The notes beneath the pieces are model-generated. The model made no database searches. It saw nothing but the letters and a program-made list of their open reading frames with translations, and had not been told where the DNA came from. The translations under genes were made by a program, and so were the position numbers. From Viscum album (taxonomy: Eukaryota; Streptophyta; Magnoliopsida; Santalales; Viscaceae), in NCBI GenBank assembly GCA_963277665.1, contig OY728137.1, positions 1,175,546,670 to 1,175,610,669 of the forward strand: a DNA stretch of 64,000 nt, in the 5' to 3' direction. Shown piece by piece: positions 11,157-23,579 of the stretch (its first letter is position 1; every line of letters starts with the position of its first letter).

Positions 11157-12931
11157 GATGATTTATCTTCTCAATAGAGATTATTTTCCCTCCAGTGTTG
11201 GTCTCATACCATGCTATGTTTTAAAACTACGTGTGGATTGATTCCCATCCTTATGGGATATGTAGATACAACCATAAATTTTGTCTTTTGGTCCAACCAT
11301 AGGTTCATTAACATTTTCATAACTTTATCCTTAGTTATGGTCCAGAAAGTAAGACCTCAAACTGATTGCTATGGTCCAAACTCTATGAAATTAATCTAGT
11401 AGCTCTGATGGGAAAGTGCGGTGTGTCGGGCATGTCATTTCGTCTCACCAAATATACCCTCATTTGAGAATTCTCCTCCCCATATATTTCCTGAAACTTG
11501 TGTGGTATGCAAGCCTATTTCGGCACATTCTTGTAATTTTTCCTTCCTTTATGCCACACAAATACTTTAGGAATAGACATATTCATAGTCCATGAAACAC
11601 AACTTTAAACTGTTAGCCAGGGTCTCAACAGTATGACGTTAAACTATATGCAACATATTTCTCACATGATTTTAAACTGTGAGACACATCTTGATCACGT
11701 GACATTAAACTATGCCATGCATCATCCTCACCATATGGTATTAAAATACGTATTCATCATCCTCACTTTCATGACGTGAAACTTTAAAGCATCCCATGCC
11801 TCACTTGAGTGTTCTTCTCCCTTGATGATGGTCATCTAATTCATTTTTCACATCTTTAGATATTTCTTGACATCCGAGATAATGCTCCCATGGAAGATAG
11901 GTTTAATATTTTTTCAAACCAATACACTTACACCAGTGTGTTCTAAACCATAGTGGCATAACCCCGAGAGTGATGTAAGCCATTTGAACATTCCATCACT
12001 CCACCTCAAGATTTTTGTTCCCCTTATTTGGATATTCATCCCCTTTCATGTTTGAAGGGACCCCCTAATGGTCTGTCTATGCTGTTTTAGCACACCTACC
12101 ATCCTAGGAAAATGTTTCGAAAGACATCGAGTGGCAATTCAAGATAGGTCTTGTGTTTTGAACATGGTCAGCAGTCGACCCTCATTTGTTTGTCTCCATT
12201 TCAGGCTAAGTGGTATGGATACTATGTCATCGAACATGGTTAGAAGTTATCCTATCTTATGATTCCACTACTATATGTTTCAGATTTTTAGGTTTCGTGA
12301 TTCACACTTCTCATTCCCTTTTGTTCAGATAGATTCCAATTCCCCCGTCATTATCATATTCATGTATTAGAGCACATCGGGAAATTAATTTTGGCTGCCC
12401 CAAGAACCCTATTCTCCATCAACACCTCTCTCATCCCGAACAATCTTTGTGTCCAGTCAAAAATAGCAAACCTTGAGTATTCAATGATTATCATGAAGTC
12501 TCATACAAAGTGAATGGCTATGTGTTCATCCATTGTTTTTTCAAACCAGGCGTGACCCACATGAGCTTAGATATTGATCATTAATTGTCTCATAGACATG
12601 ATTGATTTGAAAAAATTAAACTAAGAAAAAGTGTGTTCATGAACAAAGGTGCATCAAAAGTAAAAAAAGTATGTTTAATGAGTTTATAAAGACACAACCC
12701 CTATGGATCCACCCCTTCAGTGGAGTGCTTCAGCTTCACCACCTGTTGGTGTGTGGCCTTTAGGATCCACTATGACTACCTGAGCTCTATTTATTCTTCA
12801 TTTACTTCTAGATAGAGATCATGTACCCTAGTTTGTGCCTAGTATAGCTCAGTTTGGAGATCATTAACTTGATGGATTGCTTGCCTCAACTACTCTTAGG
12901 CTTATGTTAGTTGGACCCTCAATTGTACTAA
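11157..12931 (-). pseudogene. Decayed 3' end of a plant mobile domain gene, split off by element B
   Basis: Sequence between elements A and B. Read on the minus strand, 12,700-12,931 encodes a degenerate heptad-like, Gln/Glu/Leu-rich stretch (HQVNDLQTEL, RVHDLYLEVNEE) with several stops. This is the coiled-coil tail often seen after plant mobile domains. It would have been contiguous with 23,580 onward before B inserted. Further left (11,160-12,690) I see no coding signal; 11,600-11,760 holds a loose repeat built on a gacattaaactatg-like phrase. Assignment depends on joining across B. Confidence 0.4.
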
Positions 12932-14540
12932 TGATCGTACCACGATTCACTTTTTTATTTCACCCTTATACCAATGTATTAAACTGATTTTGTATTGAAA
13001 ATTAAAAATTTAATAACAATTTTTACTTCATGTTTGGTTCTATAATTTAATTATTATCACTTTCACAAAGGTATATTTTACTTATTTTGATTTTTTTGTT
13101 ATATGTGGAGGTGATTTGGAGGGTCCATGATGAAGTCCAAGAAAAATGGGCCAATCTACACATGATCTAAGAACACCAGTGGACTAATCCGTAACTTTAT
13201 ACTAAACTGTGTGTCCAAATGGGATGAATTGTTTTGGTATCATCCAAAATTTAATGGGAGAAATTTAATATGAAGGAACCCAAGACCCATTTTTCTTCTA
13301 AAATTCCCATCCGAACTGATCTTCCCAGGTAGTCAAATCTGCACAAGTCAAAAGAGGTGTTATGTATTTTATCAATATCTCCATCTTTGATTGTCCAAAT
13401 GGAGCCAAAATTTTTGTGGATATAGTCATGATGTGGGGATACAACTTTATAGTTTTTTTAAAGGTAGATTCGACTATCTAGTGGATGAAAACTATGATCC
13501 AAGTGGTTTTACACAATCTGTGTGCTCAAAACCACCTTCCAATTTGCCTATAAAAGAACACCTTGGGCACCTCATTTAGGAGTTCAACCAAGAGACAAGG
13601 TTCTAACATTTTGGAGTCCCAAAGGTGACTCCACATAATTCCTATAATTTATGGATGATATGGGAAGTTCTACTTCAACATCTTCTTCTTCCTCCCCTCC
13701 CATGGGTTTCTAAACCCCTTGTGATCACCTGAGGAGGAACGTGATGTAATCCCGAGCTTCATACTTGTATTATTTTGAATGATACTTTTAATTATAGGTT
13801 GTACATTGTTTTTATTCATACTATATTTTTATTTAATTGAGTTATATACTGGTATGTTATACTCAAACTCAAATGATCATGTTTGGGGGTACCCTTTCAT
13901 GTGATGTTCCAGACACCATTCATCCCCTTTTCCTCCCTCATTAAATTGCGGTGTTTGTGTGGTTCATATTGGTCAATTGAACTCACATAAGCACTGTCAA
14001 GGTCATGTACATTTATTTCATGGTATCATAAATAAATAACATACAAATTTGGACAACACATCAAGTTCTTCATGTGTTTCCTTGGTGATTTTTGGTTATG
14101 AAGTCGAACACAAATCACCCAATCATCGGTGGTGTCTGGTGAATCATTGTGTGTTTTCGACTGAACCCTTGGAGGTATCCTAGTATAAAATCAGTAAAAT
14201 TATGGTAATAGGTGTTAAAAACCAGGGATTAAAATATATATACCCTTTCTATTTAAGTGATTAAGGATGATCATCACGATACTCTCATGGGTTGATCACG
14301 TTTAATTAATCTTGTTCATTTCTACTTTGTTTTATCACTTTAGTTTTTCTATTGTAATATTTAATTATAAAACCCCAAGTTTTATTAAATCCCATTACCC
14401 TTATATTTTAATAATAAAAACCCTCTTTTTTAAATTAATTATCTAAGGATCTTTTGAGATATGACCTAGGGTTGCTACTATACTGCAAAAATTATAGTTA
14501 AAACTAAACTAATAATTTGACGCGCTCGACAATGCGGCCA
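12932..14540 (+). repeat. 5' LTR of element B
   Basis: Starts TGATCGTACCACG and ends AATGCGGCCA; matches 21,974-23,579. It carries a TATA box and normal TG...CA ends. Confidence 0.92.
13549..13556 (+). promoter_or_regulatory. TATA box of the B 5' LTR
   Basis: TATAAAAG, unchanged at 22,592-22,599 in the 3' LTR despite divergence around it. Position about 1 kb before the LTR end is consistent with a U3 promoter and long R-U5. Confidence 0.65.
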
Positions 14541-14545
14541 AATTT

Positions 14546-14565
14546 TGGCACTGTTACCAGGGATC
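14546..14565 (+). other. Primer-binding site of element B, Asp-tRNA type
   Basis: Starts five bases after the LTR with TGGCACTGTTACCAGGGATC. It differs from the Asp-tRNA complement I know for Athila at about four positions, all transitions, as expected from deamination. Confidence 0.75.
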
Positions 14566-15062
14566 CAAGATCATTTTTTTCTTTATTACCTTTTATTTAT
14601 TTATTTTACTTATTAATTAGTACCCCTTTCAATACCCCACCCCCATTTTATTGTTTTTTTTGGTTTTTTGTTTCTATTTTTGGTTGTTTTTGTGGGTTCT
14701 TCCTCTCTCTCTATTTTTCTTCTTCTTATCCATCTCTCTATCTAATTTTTTAGTATAAAATTATCTTTTATTTACTACATTAATTTATTAAGTATTTTTA
14801 TTTCATTCATATTCCATAAAAAAATTAAAAAAAACCAAAAAAACAACAACAAAAATCAATCAATCAAACTGGACATCATTGTTGCATGACAAGATATGGT
14901 AAAGAAACACTACTTGAATTTGACCCTGAAATTTAAAAATTAGTCCATTAAAAAATCAAGGCATCTAGAGAAGGTCAATAAAGTAACACTGAGGAAACCC
15001 TTTTATAACCTCAAGTGGTCATAAACCAATCAAAAATTGAACCCAATCAAACCTAAGAAAAC
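14566..15062 (+). other. Leader of element B
   Basis: Pyrimidine-rich (14,570-14,830) then A-rich leader before gag. No gene seen; the 78-residue open stretch at 14,517-14,753 is hydrophobic low-complexity and crosses the primer site. Confidence 0.55.
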
Positions 15063-16588
15063 ATGGCTGCAAATAATCGAACCTTAAAAGAACTGACCAC
15101 CCCGGATGTGGAGTACCAACCTATGTACATCCAATATCTTGAATAAGTAGCCAACTTTGAGATAATATTAGGCATCATCCACCTTTTTCCTAAATTCCAT
15201 GGTCTTCCTAGTGAGGAACCTCATAAACACCTTAAGAATTTTCACATAGTGCGCTCCGCCATGAAACCCCAAAATGTGTTTGAGGACTTAATTAAGTTTA
15301 GGGCCTTCTCTTTATCCCTTGATGGTGTATCCAAATATTGGATATAATATTTTACTACCACTGTTGGGGGCTGGAATGACCTTAAAAGACTCTTTTTAGA
15401 GAAGTTCTTCCCTGCCTCCTGAACTGCATCAATTAGGAAAGAAATATGTGGAATTAGAAAATCACAAGGAGAGACCCTTCATGAATACTGGGAGAGATTC
15501 AAAAGACTTTTCTCAAGCTGCACCCACCACCAGATTAGTGAACAACTATTAATCCAATACTTCTATGAGGGACTTATCCCCATGGATCGTGGAATGATTG
15601 ATGCTGCAGCTGGTGGTGCCCTAGTTGATAAAACTCCTTCCGCTGCTCGTGAATTAAGAGACAACATGGCTCAAAATACACAACAATTTGGTACACAAGC
15701 TATTGCACCAACCTGAGGATTTCATGAGGTAATACATTAATCTCTAGAAAAAAAGATATATAATAAGATTGATGATATTCATACCCTTCTAAGGTAATTA
15801 GCTCAAGCACAAGGTAACTCACAATCTTCTCTAGTTCCATTACATTGTGGTATTTGTTCTGAAAATACTCATTTTTCTAACTAGTGCCCACAACTTCAAG
15901 ATTCACCTGATTCTTGTGCAGCCGTGTTCCCAAGTCGTCCTTTCCAACAAGCTCCTCCCTTCAAGCAAGAACCATTCAGGCCAAATCCAAACCCCGGGTG
16001 GCAAGCACAACTCCAGTGCCGACAAGGAGGAAACTCAAGCTACCCCAAGTAGAATTGTTATCAATAAGTCCAAGGTATGAAACCTTTTTATCCTTAAAAT
16101 TCTAAAAACAATCGTCCTCCTCCTTCAAAATCTGAACCAAGCTTCGAGGACATGGTGAAACAAATGGAAACCTAGAACCTCCAATTCCAACAGACCACAT
16201 AATCGGTAATTCAAGACCTATGAACTTAAGTGGGACAACTGGCGAACACCATCGATGAGCTTAAGATGTAAGGTTCTGGACAAATACCATACCAAACCAT
16301 TTACAATCTAAAGGAAAAAGGTAATGTATGTGCAGTTACACTTCGTAGTGGTCAATAAGTTTCTCCTTCTACTGATTCTATACAATAGGTATGTCCCCCT
16401 CTTGAAAACACTCTTTCTCCACCCATAAAAGATTCTAATGAAGAAAAACAAAATAAAAAGAGTAATCAAATTATCATTGATGATTCAAATGAACAATCCA
16501 TTCCTATTAATTTTCCCCAAAGACTCTCAAAATATAAGAAAAATTATGATAATGAGATTGATACTGAAATAATGGATACATTTAAAAA
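15063..16588 (+). pseudogene. gag of element B (Athila-type), broken
   Basis: ATG at 15,063. The capsid region is clear: FPKFHGLPSEEPH near 15,190, LRAF-type helix, LFLEKFFPAS near 15,395, HEYWERFKRLF near 15,480, YFYEGLIPMDRGMIDAA near 15,560 and GGALVDKTP near 15,610. These are hallmarks of the common plant Athila gag. A zinc knuckle begins CGIC near 15,848 and its last CP is preceded by a stop. A TLRSGQ motif near 16,340 marks the gag-protease junction. Many stops (for example near 15,145, 15,345, 15,421, 15,716) destroy the frame. Confidence 0.85.
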
Positions 16589-17300
16589 TGTTTAAGTTAA
16601 TATTCCTTTACTGGATGCAGTTAAAAAAAATTCCCCGTTATGCCAAATTTCTTAAAGAGATTTTCACCCATAGAAGGAGGTTGAAGGGGAATGAGAGTGT
16701 AAAATTGGAAAGGAATGTCTCAGCCTTGATTCAACCAACAATTCCAACCAAATTCAAGGATCCAGGCACATTCATAATACTATATACCATAGGGGAGACA
16801 TTATTTTCAGATGCTATGTTATATTTAGGTGCTTAAATTAATGTAATGCATCACTCCGTGTATACTTCTCTATAGGTTGGAGAGATTCATCCAAACAGAA
16901 TTGTCATGAAACTTTCCAATCTAAGTACAATGCATCCAGCAGGAGTGATTGAGGATTTCCTTATCAGAGTGAAGAATCTCATCTTCCCCACTGATTTCTA
17001 CATTCTTGATATGGAAGATACCCAAACCCAAGGACATGAACCTCATACTTGGGAGGCCATTCCTCAAAATAGTAAGGACAATCATCAATGTTCACAATGG
17101 TACTCTGTCCAAAAAGTTTGGTGGAGAAAAGGTAATTTTTAATATCCTTGAGGCTATGAAACAACCTGTTGAATAAAACTCCACTCTTCCTATCTATTCG
17201 ATGGAAGTGCTCTCAAATTATGCACACACACACAATTCTATCCTCAACCCATAATCTGATTCATTTTCCTCTTATTCTCCCTTGGATGATTTGAGTTTTG
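16589..17300 (+). pseudogene. Protease region of element B, active site destroyed
   Basis: IPRYAKFLKEIFTHRRR (near 16,630) and the PTKFKDPGTF motif (near 16,750) identify the pre-protease segment. The expected D-L-G-A-S reads Y-L-G-A followed by a stop near 16,834, so the catalytic Asp and Ser are lost. The flap segment GVIEDFLIRVKNLIFP (near 16,940) survives, then the frame shifts near 17,020. Confidence 0.82.
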
Positions 17301-19065
17301 AGTAATGTTTTGAGTGTTGTGTGGGTTTTGAAAAGTGTAAATTTTGTGATTTAATTGATGAGCATGTTCATTCTGAGGTACCCATGATCGTCGATGATTC
17401 TGCAAATCTCATTTCAATAGATTCTCTATCTTTAGAGAATAAATATGAACAGATAGACAAATTAATAGACCTAACTCCCCCTAAATCCCCTCCCTCAGTC
17501 CAAAAACCCTCTGTGTTGGAACTTAAACCACTTCCTTCTAATTTAAAATATGCCTATATTGAGGGTATTGAACAATTTCCCATCATTATTGCCAATAACC
17601 TCTCTCAATAACAGGAATCAAAACTACTTAATCTTTTGAGAGAGTATAAAAAGAAAATAGGATGGACATTGCCAAATATTCTCAGGATTATCCCATCAAT
17701 TTTTATACACCATATACTTTTGGATGATGAGTCTAAGCCCGTAATAAAATCTCAATGCCAGTTTAATCCCACTCTCCTTGAAGTGGTAAAATTGGAAGTC
17801 TGTAAATTACTTGCTGTGGGGATCATTTATCCTATATCTGATAGTAAATGGGTTAACCCAGTGAAAATTGTGCCTAAAAAAATAGGAATAACAGTTGTGT
17901 CAAATTAAAGGAATGAATTGGTTTCAACACATGTTCAAAATAGTTGGAGAGTCTGTATTGACTACCGCCGTCTAAATAAATCCACATGGAAGGACCACTT
18001 TCCTCTACCTTTCATTGAACAAATGTTAGAACGATTGGCTGGTATGTCCCATTATTGTTTCCTTGATGGATATTCAGGTTATTTTAAAATCCATATAGTC
18101 CCTGAGGATCAATAAAAGACAACATATACATGTCCATTTGGCACATTTGTATACAAAAGGACGCCTTTTGGACTTTTTAATGCTCCTGGTACTTTTCAGC
18201 ATTGTATGTTGAGTATTTTTTATGAGTACCTAGAGAATTGAATGGAAGTTTTTATAGATGATTTAATAGTTTATGGAACTTCATTTGATAACTTTTTATC
18301 TCACCTAGGTTCTATCCTCCATCGTTGCATAAAAATATATCTTGAATTAGATTAAGAGAAATTCCATTTCATGGTTGAACAGGGGATAGTTCTTGGGAAT
18401 GTTATTTAGAAATAGGAAATTCAAGTGGATAAATAAAAAATTAAATTAATTTCAACCCTTCAATATCCAAAATGTGTTCGTGAGGTTCAATATTTCTTGG
18501 TCCATGCTAGTTTTTACCGCTGATTCATTAAAGACTTCAGTAAGATCACACTTCCCTTGTTCTGATTATTATAAAAGTATTCGGAGTTTGTGTTTGATAA
18601 AAATTGTGAGGATGATTTCAATTCACTAAAAATGAGTCTCACATCACCTCCCATCATCCAACCACCAAGATGGGATCTCCCTTTTGAACTAATGTGTGAT
18701 GCCTCTAACTTTGTAGTTGGGGTAGTTTTATCACAAAGGGTTAAAAAGGCTCCTCATGTCATTGCATATGCCTCACATACCCTTGAACCTACCCAGGAAA
18801 ACTGCACAACCACTAAAAAAGAACTTCTTTCTATTGTTTTTGTATTGAAAAAATTCCGTTCATATCTTATTGTGTCAAAAATCATTGTCTTTTCTGATCA
18901 TGATTCCCTTTGTTTTCTCTTAAATAAAACTAAAGCTAAACCCCACCTCATTCGGTGGATGCTCCTCCTCCAGAAGTATGACCTTGAGATTAGAGATAAG
19001 AGAGGAGTGGAAAATGTGGTAGTTGACCAAATTAGTAGGATTTCCCCACCATTGGACCATCATGT
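17301..19065 (+). pseudogene. Reverse transcriptase and RNase H of element B
   Basis: Spacer (17,321-17,611) ends with an LELKPLPSNLKYAY segment typical of Athila. RT motifs: GIIYPISDSKWVNPV (near 17,820), WRVCIDYRRLNKS, LPFIEQMLERLAG, FLDGYSGYF, and an intact F-I-D-D catalytic box near 18,249-18,262. RNase H is open from about 18,590, with MCDASNF, TTKKELLSIVF and FSDHDSL, and ends near 19,050. Stops break the RT at about 17,906, 18,113, 18,239, 18,353 and several points between 18,400 and 18,570. Unlike element A the RT active site is unchanged, yet the frame is beyond function. Confidence 0.88.
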
Positions 19066-20435
19066 TGACTCACCCCTCCCCATTGGAGAATTCTTCCCTC
19101 ATGAGAACCTTTGTGATATTATGGACCTTACCCCATGGTATGTGGACATTTTGAATTTTATAGTAACATCTAGGGTCCCCAGTGATTTCAGAATTTCACA
19201 ATTTTAGATAATTAAGCATGATTATTGTTGGTATATTTGGGATGACCCATATTTGTGGAGAATTTGTGGTGACTAAGTAGTTCGTCGGTGTGTCCCTGAC
19301 CATGAGTTCACGTCTGTTTTGACCTTCTACCACACCTTATCCTGTGAGGTCCACTTTGGCTCTCAACGTACAGATTGAAAGGTCCTTGACTTAGGACTTT
19401 ATTGGACAACATTTTATAATGATTCCCATAGATTTTTCAAGTCATGTATTTATTTTCAATTCACAGGGAATATCTCCAAGAGAAATGAAATACCCCAACA
19501 ACCCATGTTATTCTGTGAAAAATTTTGATGCATGGGGAATTGACTTCATGGGGCCTTTTCTAAATTAATTTGGCCTTTTATAAATATTATTGACTATTGA
19601 ATATGTATCTAAATGGGTGGAAGCAAAGGCCACCAGGACTGATGAATCTTGAGTGGTTGTTGATTTTTTGAGGTCCCAAATTTTCAGTAGGTTTGGTTTA
19701 CCTAAATTCATCATTAGTGATCAGGGTTCACATTTTTGCAATTACAACATGAAAAATTTTCATTATAAGTATGGGGTTGTTCATAAAGTCTCTAAATCAT
19801 ATCACCCCAAAACTAACGGACAATAAGAAATCTCAAATCGGGAATTTAAGAGAATGTTGGAAAAAATGGTATAACCCAACAAGAAAGATTGGAGTTTGCG
19901 CTTAGATGATGAAATTTGGACATACCGTACAACTTTTAAAACCCCAATAAGAATGTAACCATATAGGATTGTATTTGGAAATGCTTGTCACCTATTGGCG
20001 GAGATAGGACATCGTGCATATTGGGCTATTAAATAATGTAATATTAATATTTCAGATGCAAGAGATCATAGGAATCTGCGGATTAAAGAGTTGGAAGAAA
20101 TTCTACATGATGCATATGATAACTCTTGGATCTATAAAGAGAATAAAAAGGATATCCATGATACCATGATTAATTAGTGGAAGTTCCATATTGGTGAGAA
20201 GGTCCTCATGTACAATTCTAGGATAAATCTCTACATAGGTAAGCTTCATTCCCGATGGCTCAGTCCTTATACTGTTACTGATGTTTACCCTTTTGGTGCT
20301 ATACATGTTTTGAATGAGAAGAGTGGACATCATATTACTGTAAATGGGTAGAGGCTCAAACACTTCTATGAGGATTTTCCAAAACATCTCATAGAGGAAA
20401 TCCAACTAATAGATGCCACATATGACACCACTTAG
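19066..20435 (+). pseudogene. Integrase of element B
   Basis: Continues the pol frame with many stops. Recognisable: YIWDDPYLW and VVRRCVPDHE near 19,230-19,300; a degraded zinc finger; WGIDFMGPF near 19,535; VSKWVEAKATRTDES near 19,605; FIISDQGSHFCN near 19,710; a SNREF segment with the preceding position now a stop; KDWSLRLDDEIWTYRT near 19,885; and a C-terminal PFGAIHV and VNG-x-RLKHF block near 20,290-20,370. It ends at TAG 20,433-20,435. The order and wording are those of Athila integrases. Confidence 0.87.
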
Positions 20436-21973
20436 CATGCTATTCCTTCTCCCTACCTTTATTTATTATCTACTTATTTAAAATACTTTCATCGAGGAAA
20501 ATGTAACTTTTAGGGGTGGGGGAGGGTGACATGTCATAGTTAGGATTAAAAAAAAGCAAAAAATAAAAATAAAAATAAAAATAAAAAATAAAAAAACGTG
20601 TTTTTATTTTTTATTTCTTTATTTTGTGTTTTTAGATAAAAATTGATCTTAAAAAGAATATCCAAAATCATTTTTCATGCTTGACTCAATTGTGCGGAAA
20701 ATTCCATTGTTTTTGGAAAAATGTTTTTAAATGAATTTTGATATGGAATATTTTTATAGAATTTATATTTTCAAATCATTCTTAGGTGTTTAATGGATTT
20801 TTGAAACCCATGCCTCATTAGCATTGACCAATATTTTAATCCCTTACTCGAGAGACATTCTAAGACCTTTGTTGCATATTCTTTATTTTAATCACTTTCT
20901 TGAGAGTATCGAGTCATGTAGAGAAACTATAACTTTCCTTTATTTTGTTTTAATCCATAATATTCAAGTATTCTACATTCATGATAGAGCCAATCATTCA
21001 TTAAAACCCCCTTTTTACAATTATCCTCTATTTTCGACCACCTTTAAATTTTATACTTATTAGGCCTTAGAGACCATGAAATGACTGTTAGGTTGCCACA
21101 TTATAAGCTAATTTATCCCTACCTACACATATATTGTGTATATTCTAGTTTTAGTTTCAGAAAGTGTGGGAGATAGGGTGTTTCCATGGTAATTCTGGGG
21201 AGAGAATCGTTGTTATGAGTTGATATAAAGGGTGCCTACATTTTCCTTGGGAAATGGGTTCACAAGACATATTACACCATTAATTTACACATGTTTCCCT
21301 CTTTATCTCCAAAAAAACTATACATACAAAAATAGTTTTATACATTAAAAAAAATGGAAAAAATAAAAAAATGGAGAAAAGAGGATGTTTACTCATTATT
21401 ATTCACTTCTTGGCTGTGACCCACAAAAATGGACAATAGGGAGAGTGATTTGGAGGTGATACACTTTGTGAGGGGTTGAGTGTATACATTCATTATGAAC
21501 ACTTGATGAATTTTGACATGTTTTGTACATAATATATTAAAAAATCCTCTTCCACCTCATATTTTTTAAATATTAAATCTTACCAACCCTTGAACCTCAG
21601 AATAACCTGTTGGAAGTCCTCTTGAGTAGCACACTAGTTCCTACGAGTAGAGAAATAAGAATCTTGGCAAGCATATGGTAAGATCACATGAACTCTAGGA
21701 AAAGTGAATAAATCCACTTTAATATGTTCCTTCAGTGAATAGAATTTTTTTTAGGTGAGGTAGGTTGCGACATGTTGCATGGGTGAACAAATGAAGTTGA
21801 AAAAATTAGAATGCGAGAAAAGAAAAATGATAGGAAAATTGATTCCATAAACGAGACATGATGAATTTCATTTCAAAATAATCTTGGATGTTTTCAAACC
21901 TTTGATTTAGGAATGATACATGATAAGGATATTATAATTTTCCTAGGAGTGCAAATTTTTAGGTGTGAGGCTG
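20436..21973 (+). other. 3' untranslated region and polypurine tract of element B
   Basis: No env-like ORF. A purine run at 20,510-20,530 (taggggtgggggagggtg) resembles an internal polypurine tract, as in element A. An A-rich (aaaat)n microsatellite covers about 20,545-20,600. The final tract just before the 3' LTR is degraded (aggtgtgaggctg, ending at 21,973). Confidence 0.6.
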
Positions 21974-23579
21974 TGATCGTACCACGATTCACTGTTTTAT
22001 TTCACCCTTATACCAATGTATTAAACTGATTTTGTATTGAAAATTACTAATTTAATAACAAGTTTTACTTCATTTTTGGTTCTATAATTTAATTATTATC
22101 ACTTTAAAAAAGGTCTAATTTACTTGTTTTGATGTTTTTGTTATAGGTGGAGGTGATTTGGAGGGCCCATGATGAAGTCCAAGAAAAATGGGCCAATCTG
22201 CACATAATCCAAGAACACCAGTGGAATAATCCGCACATTTATACTAAACAATGAGTAAAAATGGGATGAAATTTTGTTTTCTGGTCCAAAATTTAATGGG
22301 ATACATTTCATATTAAGTAACACAAGACCCATTAATCCTTTAAAATTCCCATATGAACTGATTTGTCCAAGGAATCAAATCTGTAAAAGTCAAAAGTAGT
22401 GTTTTGTATTTTATCAATATATCCAGATGTGATTGTCCAAATGAAGCCAAAATTTCAGAGGATATATTCATGATGTTGGGATACAATTTTATAGTTTTTT
22501 TTGAAGAGAGATTCTACTTTATATTGGACGAAAACTAAGATACAAGTGGTTTTACAAAATCTGTGTACTCAAAACCACCTTCCAATTTGCCTATAAAAGA
22601 ACACCTTGGGCACCTCATTTAGGAGTTCGACCAAGAGGAAATGTTCTGACATTTTGGAGTCCTAAAGGTGTCTCCCCATCATCCCTGTATGTTCTTGAGG
22701 CTATGGGAAGTGATACTTCAACATCTTATTCTTCCTCTCCTCCCATGGGTTTCTAAACCCCTTGTGATCACCTGGGGAGGAACGTGATGTAATCCCGTGC
22801 TTCATACTTGTATTAGTTTGAATGATCTTTTTAATTCCAGGTTGTATTTTTTTCTTAATACTATATTTTTATTTAATTGAGTTATATACTGGTATGTTAT
22901 ACTCAAACTCAAATAATCATGTTTGGGGGTACCCTTTCATGTGATGTTTCACACATCGTTCATCCCTTTTTCTTCCGTCATTAAATTGCGGTGTTTGTGT
23001 GGTTCATTTTGGTCAATTGAACTCACATAAGCACTATCAAGGTCTTTTATATTTATTTCATGGTTTCACAAAGAAATAATATACAATTTTAGATATCACA
23101 TCGAGTTCTTCGTGTGTTTCCTTGGTGAGTTTCTATTATGAATTCAAAAACAAATCACCCAATCATCGGTGGTGTTCAGTGAATCATTTTGTGTTTTCAA
23201 CTAAAACATAGAAGGTATTATAGTATAAAATCAGTAACATTATGGTAATAGGTGTTACAAACTAGGGATTAAAATATCTATACCCTTTCTCTTGAAGCGA
23301 TGAAGGATGAGCATCATGATACTCCCATGGGTTGATCACGGTTAATTAATCTTGTTCATTTCTACTTTGTTTTATCACTTTAGTTTTTATATTTTAATAT
23401 TTAATTATAAAACCCCAAGTTTTATTAAATCCCATTCCCCTTCTATTTTCATAATCAAAACCCTCTTTTTCAATTAATGATCTAAGGCTCCATTGAGAGA
23501 CGACCTAGGGTTGCTGCTATACTACAAAAATTATAGTTAAAACTAAACAACTAATTTGACGCGCTCGACAATGTGACCA
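21974..23579 (+). repeat. 3' LTR of element B
   Basis: Starts TGATCGTACCACG, ends AATGTGACCA; pairs with 12,932-14,540. Followed by actac, the imperfect target duplication. Confidence 0.92.

Larger units (their letters stand above)
12932..23579 (+). mobile_element. Element B: complete but heavily decayed Athila-like Ty3/gypsy retrotransposon
   Basis: About 10.65 kb with 1.6-kb LTRs, a clear primer site, gag, and protease to integrase in order. Flanking 5-mers are actaa (12,927-12,931) and actac (23,580-23,584). The LTR sequence is unrelated to A's, so it is a different family of the same lineage. The LTRs look more diverged than A's (by eye nearly a tenth of sites in the first 300 bases). 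Many stops and several frameshifts also make it older than A. It interrupts the minus-strand PMD pseudogene. Confidence 0.92.
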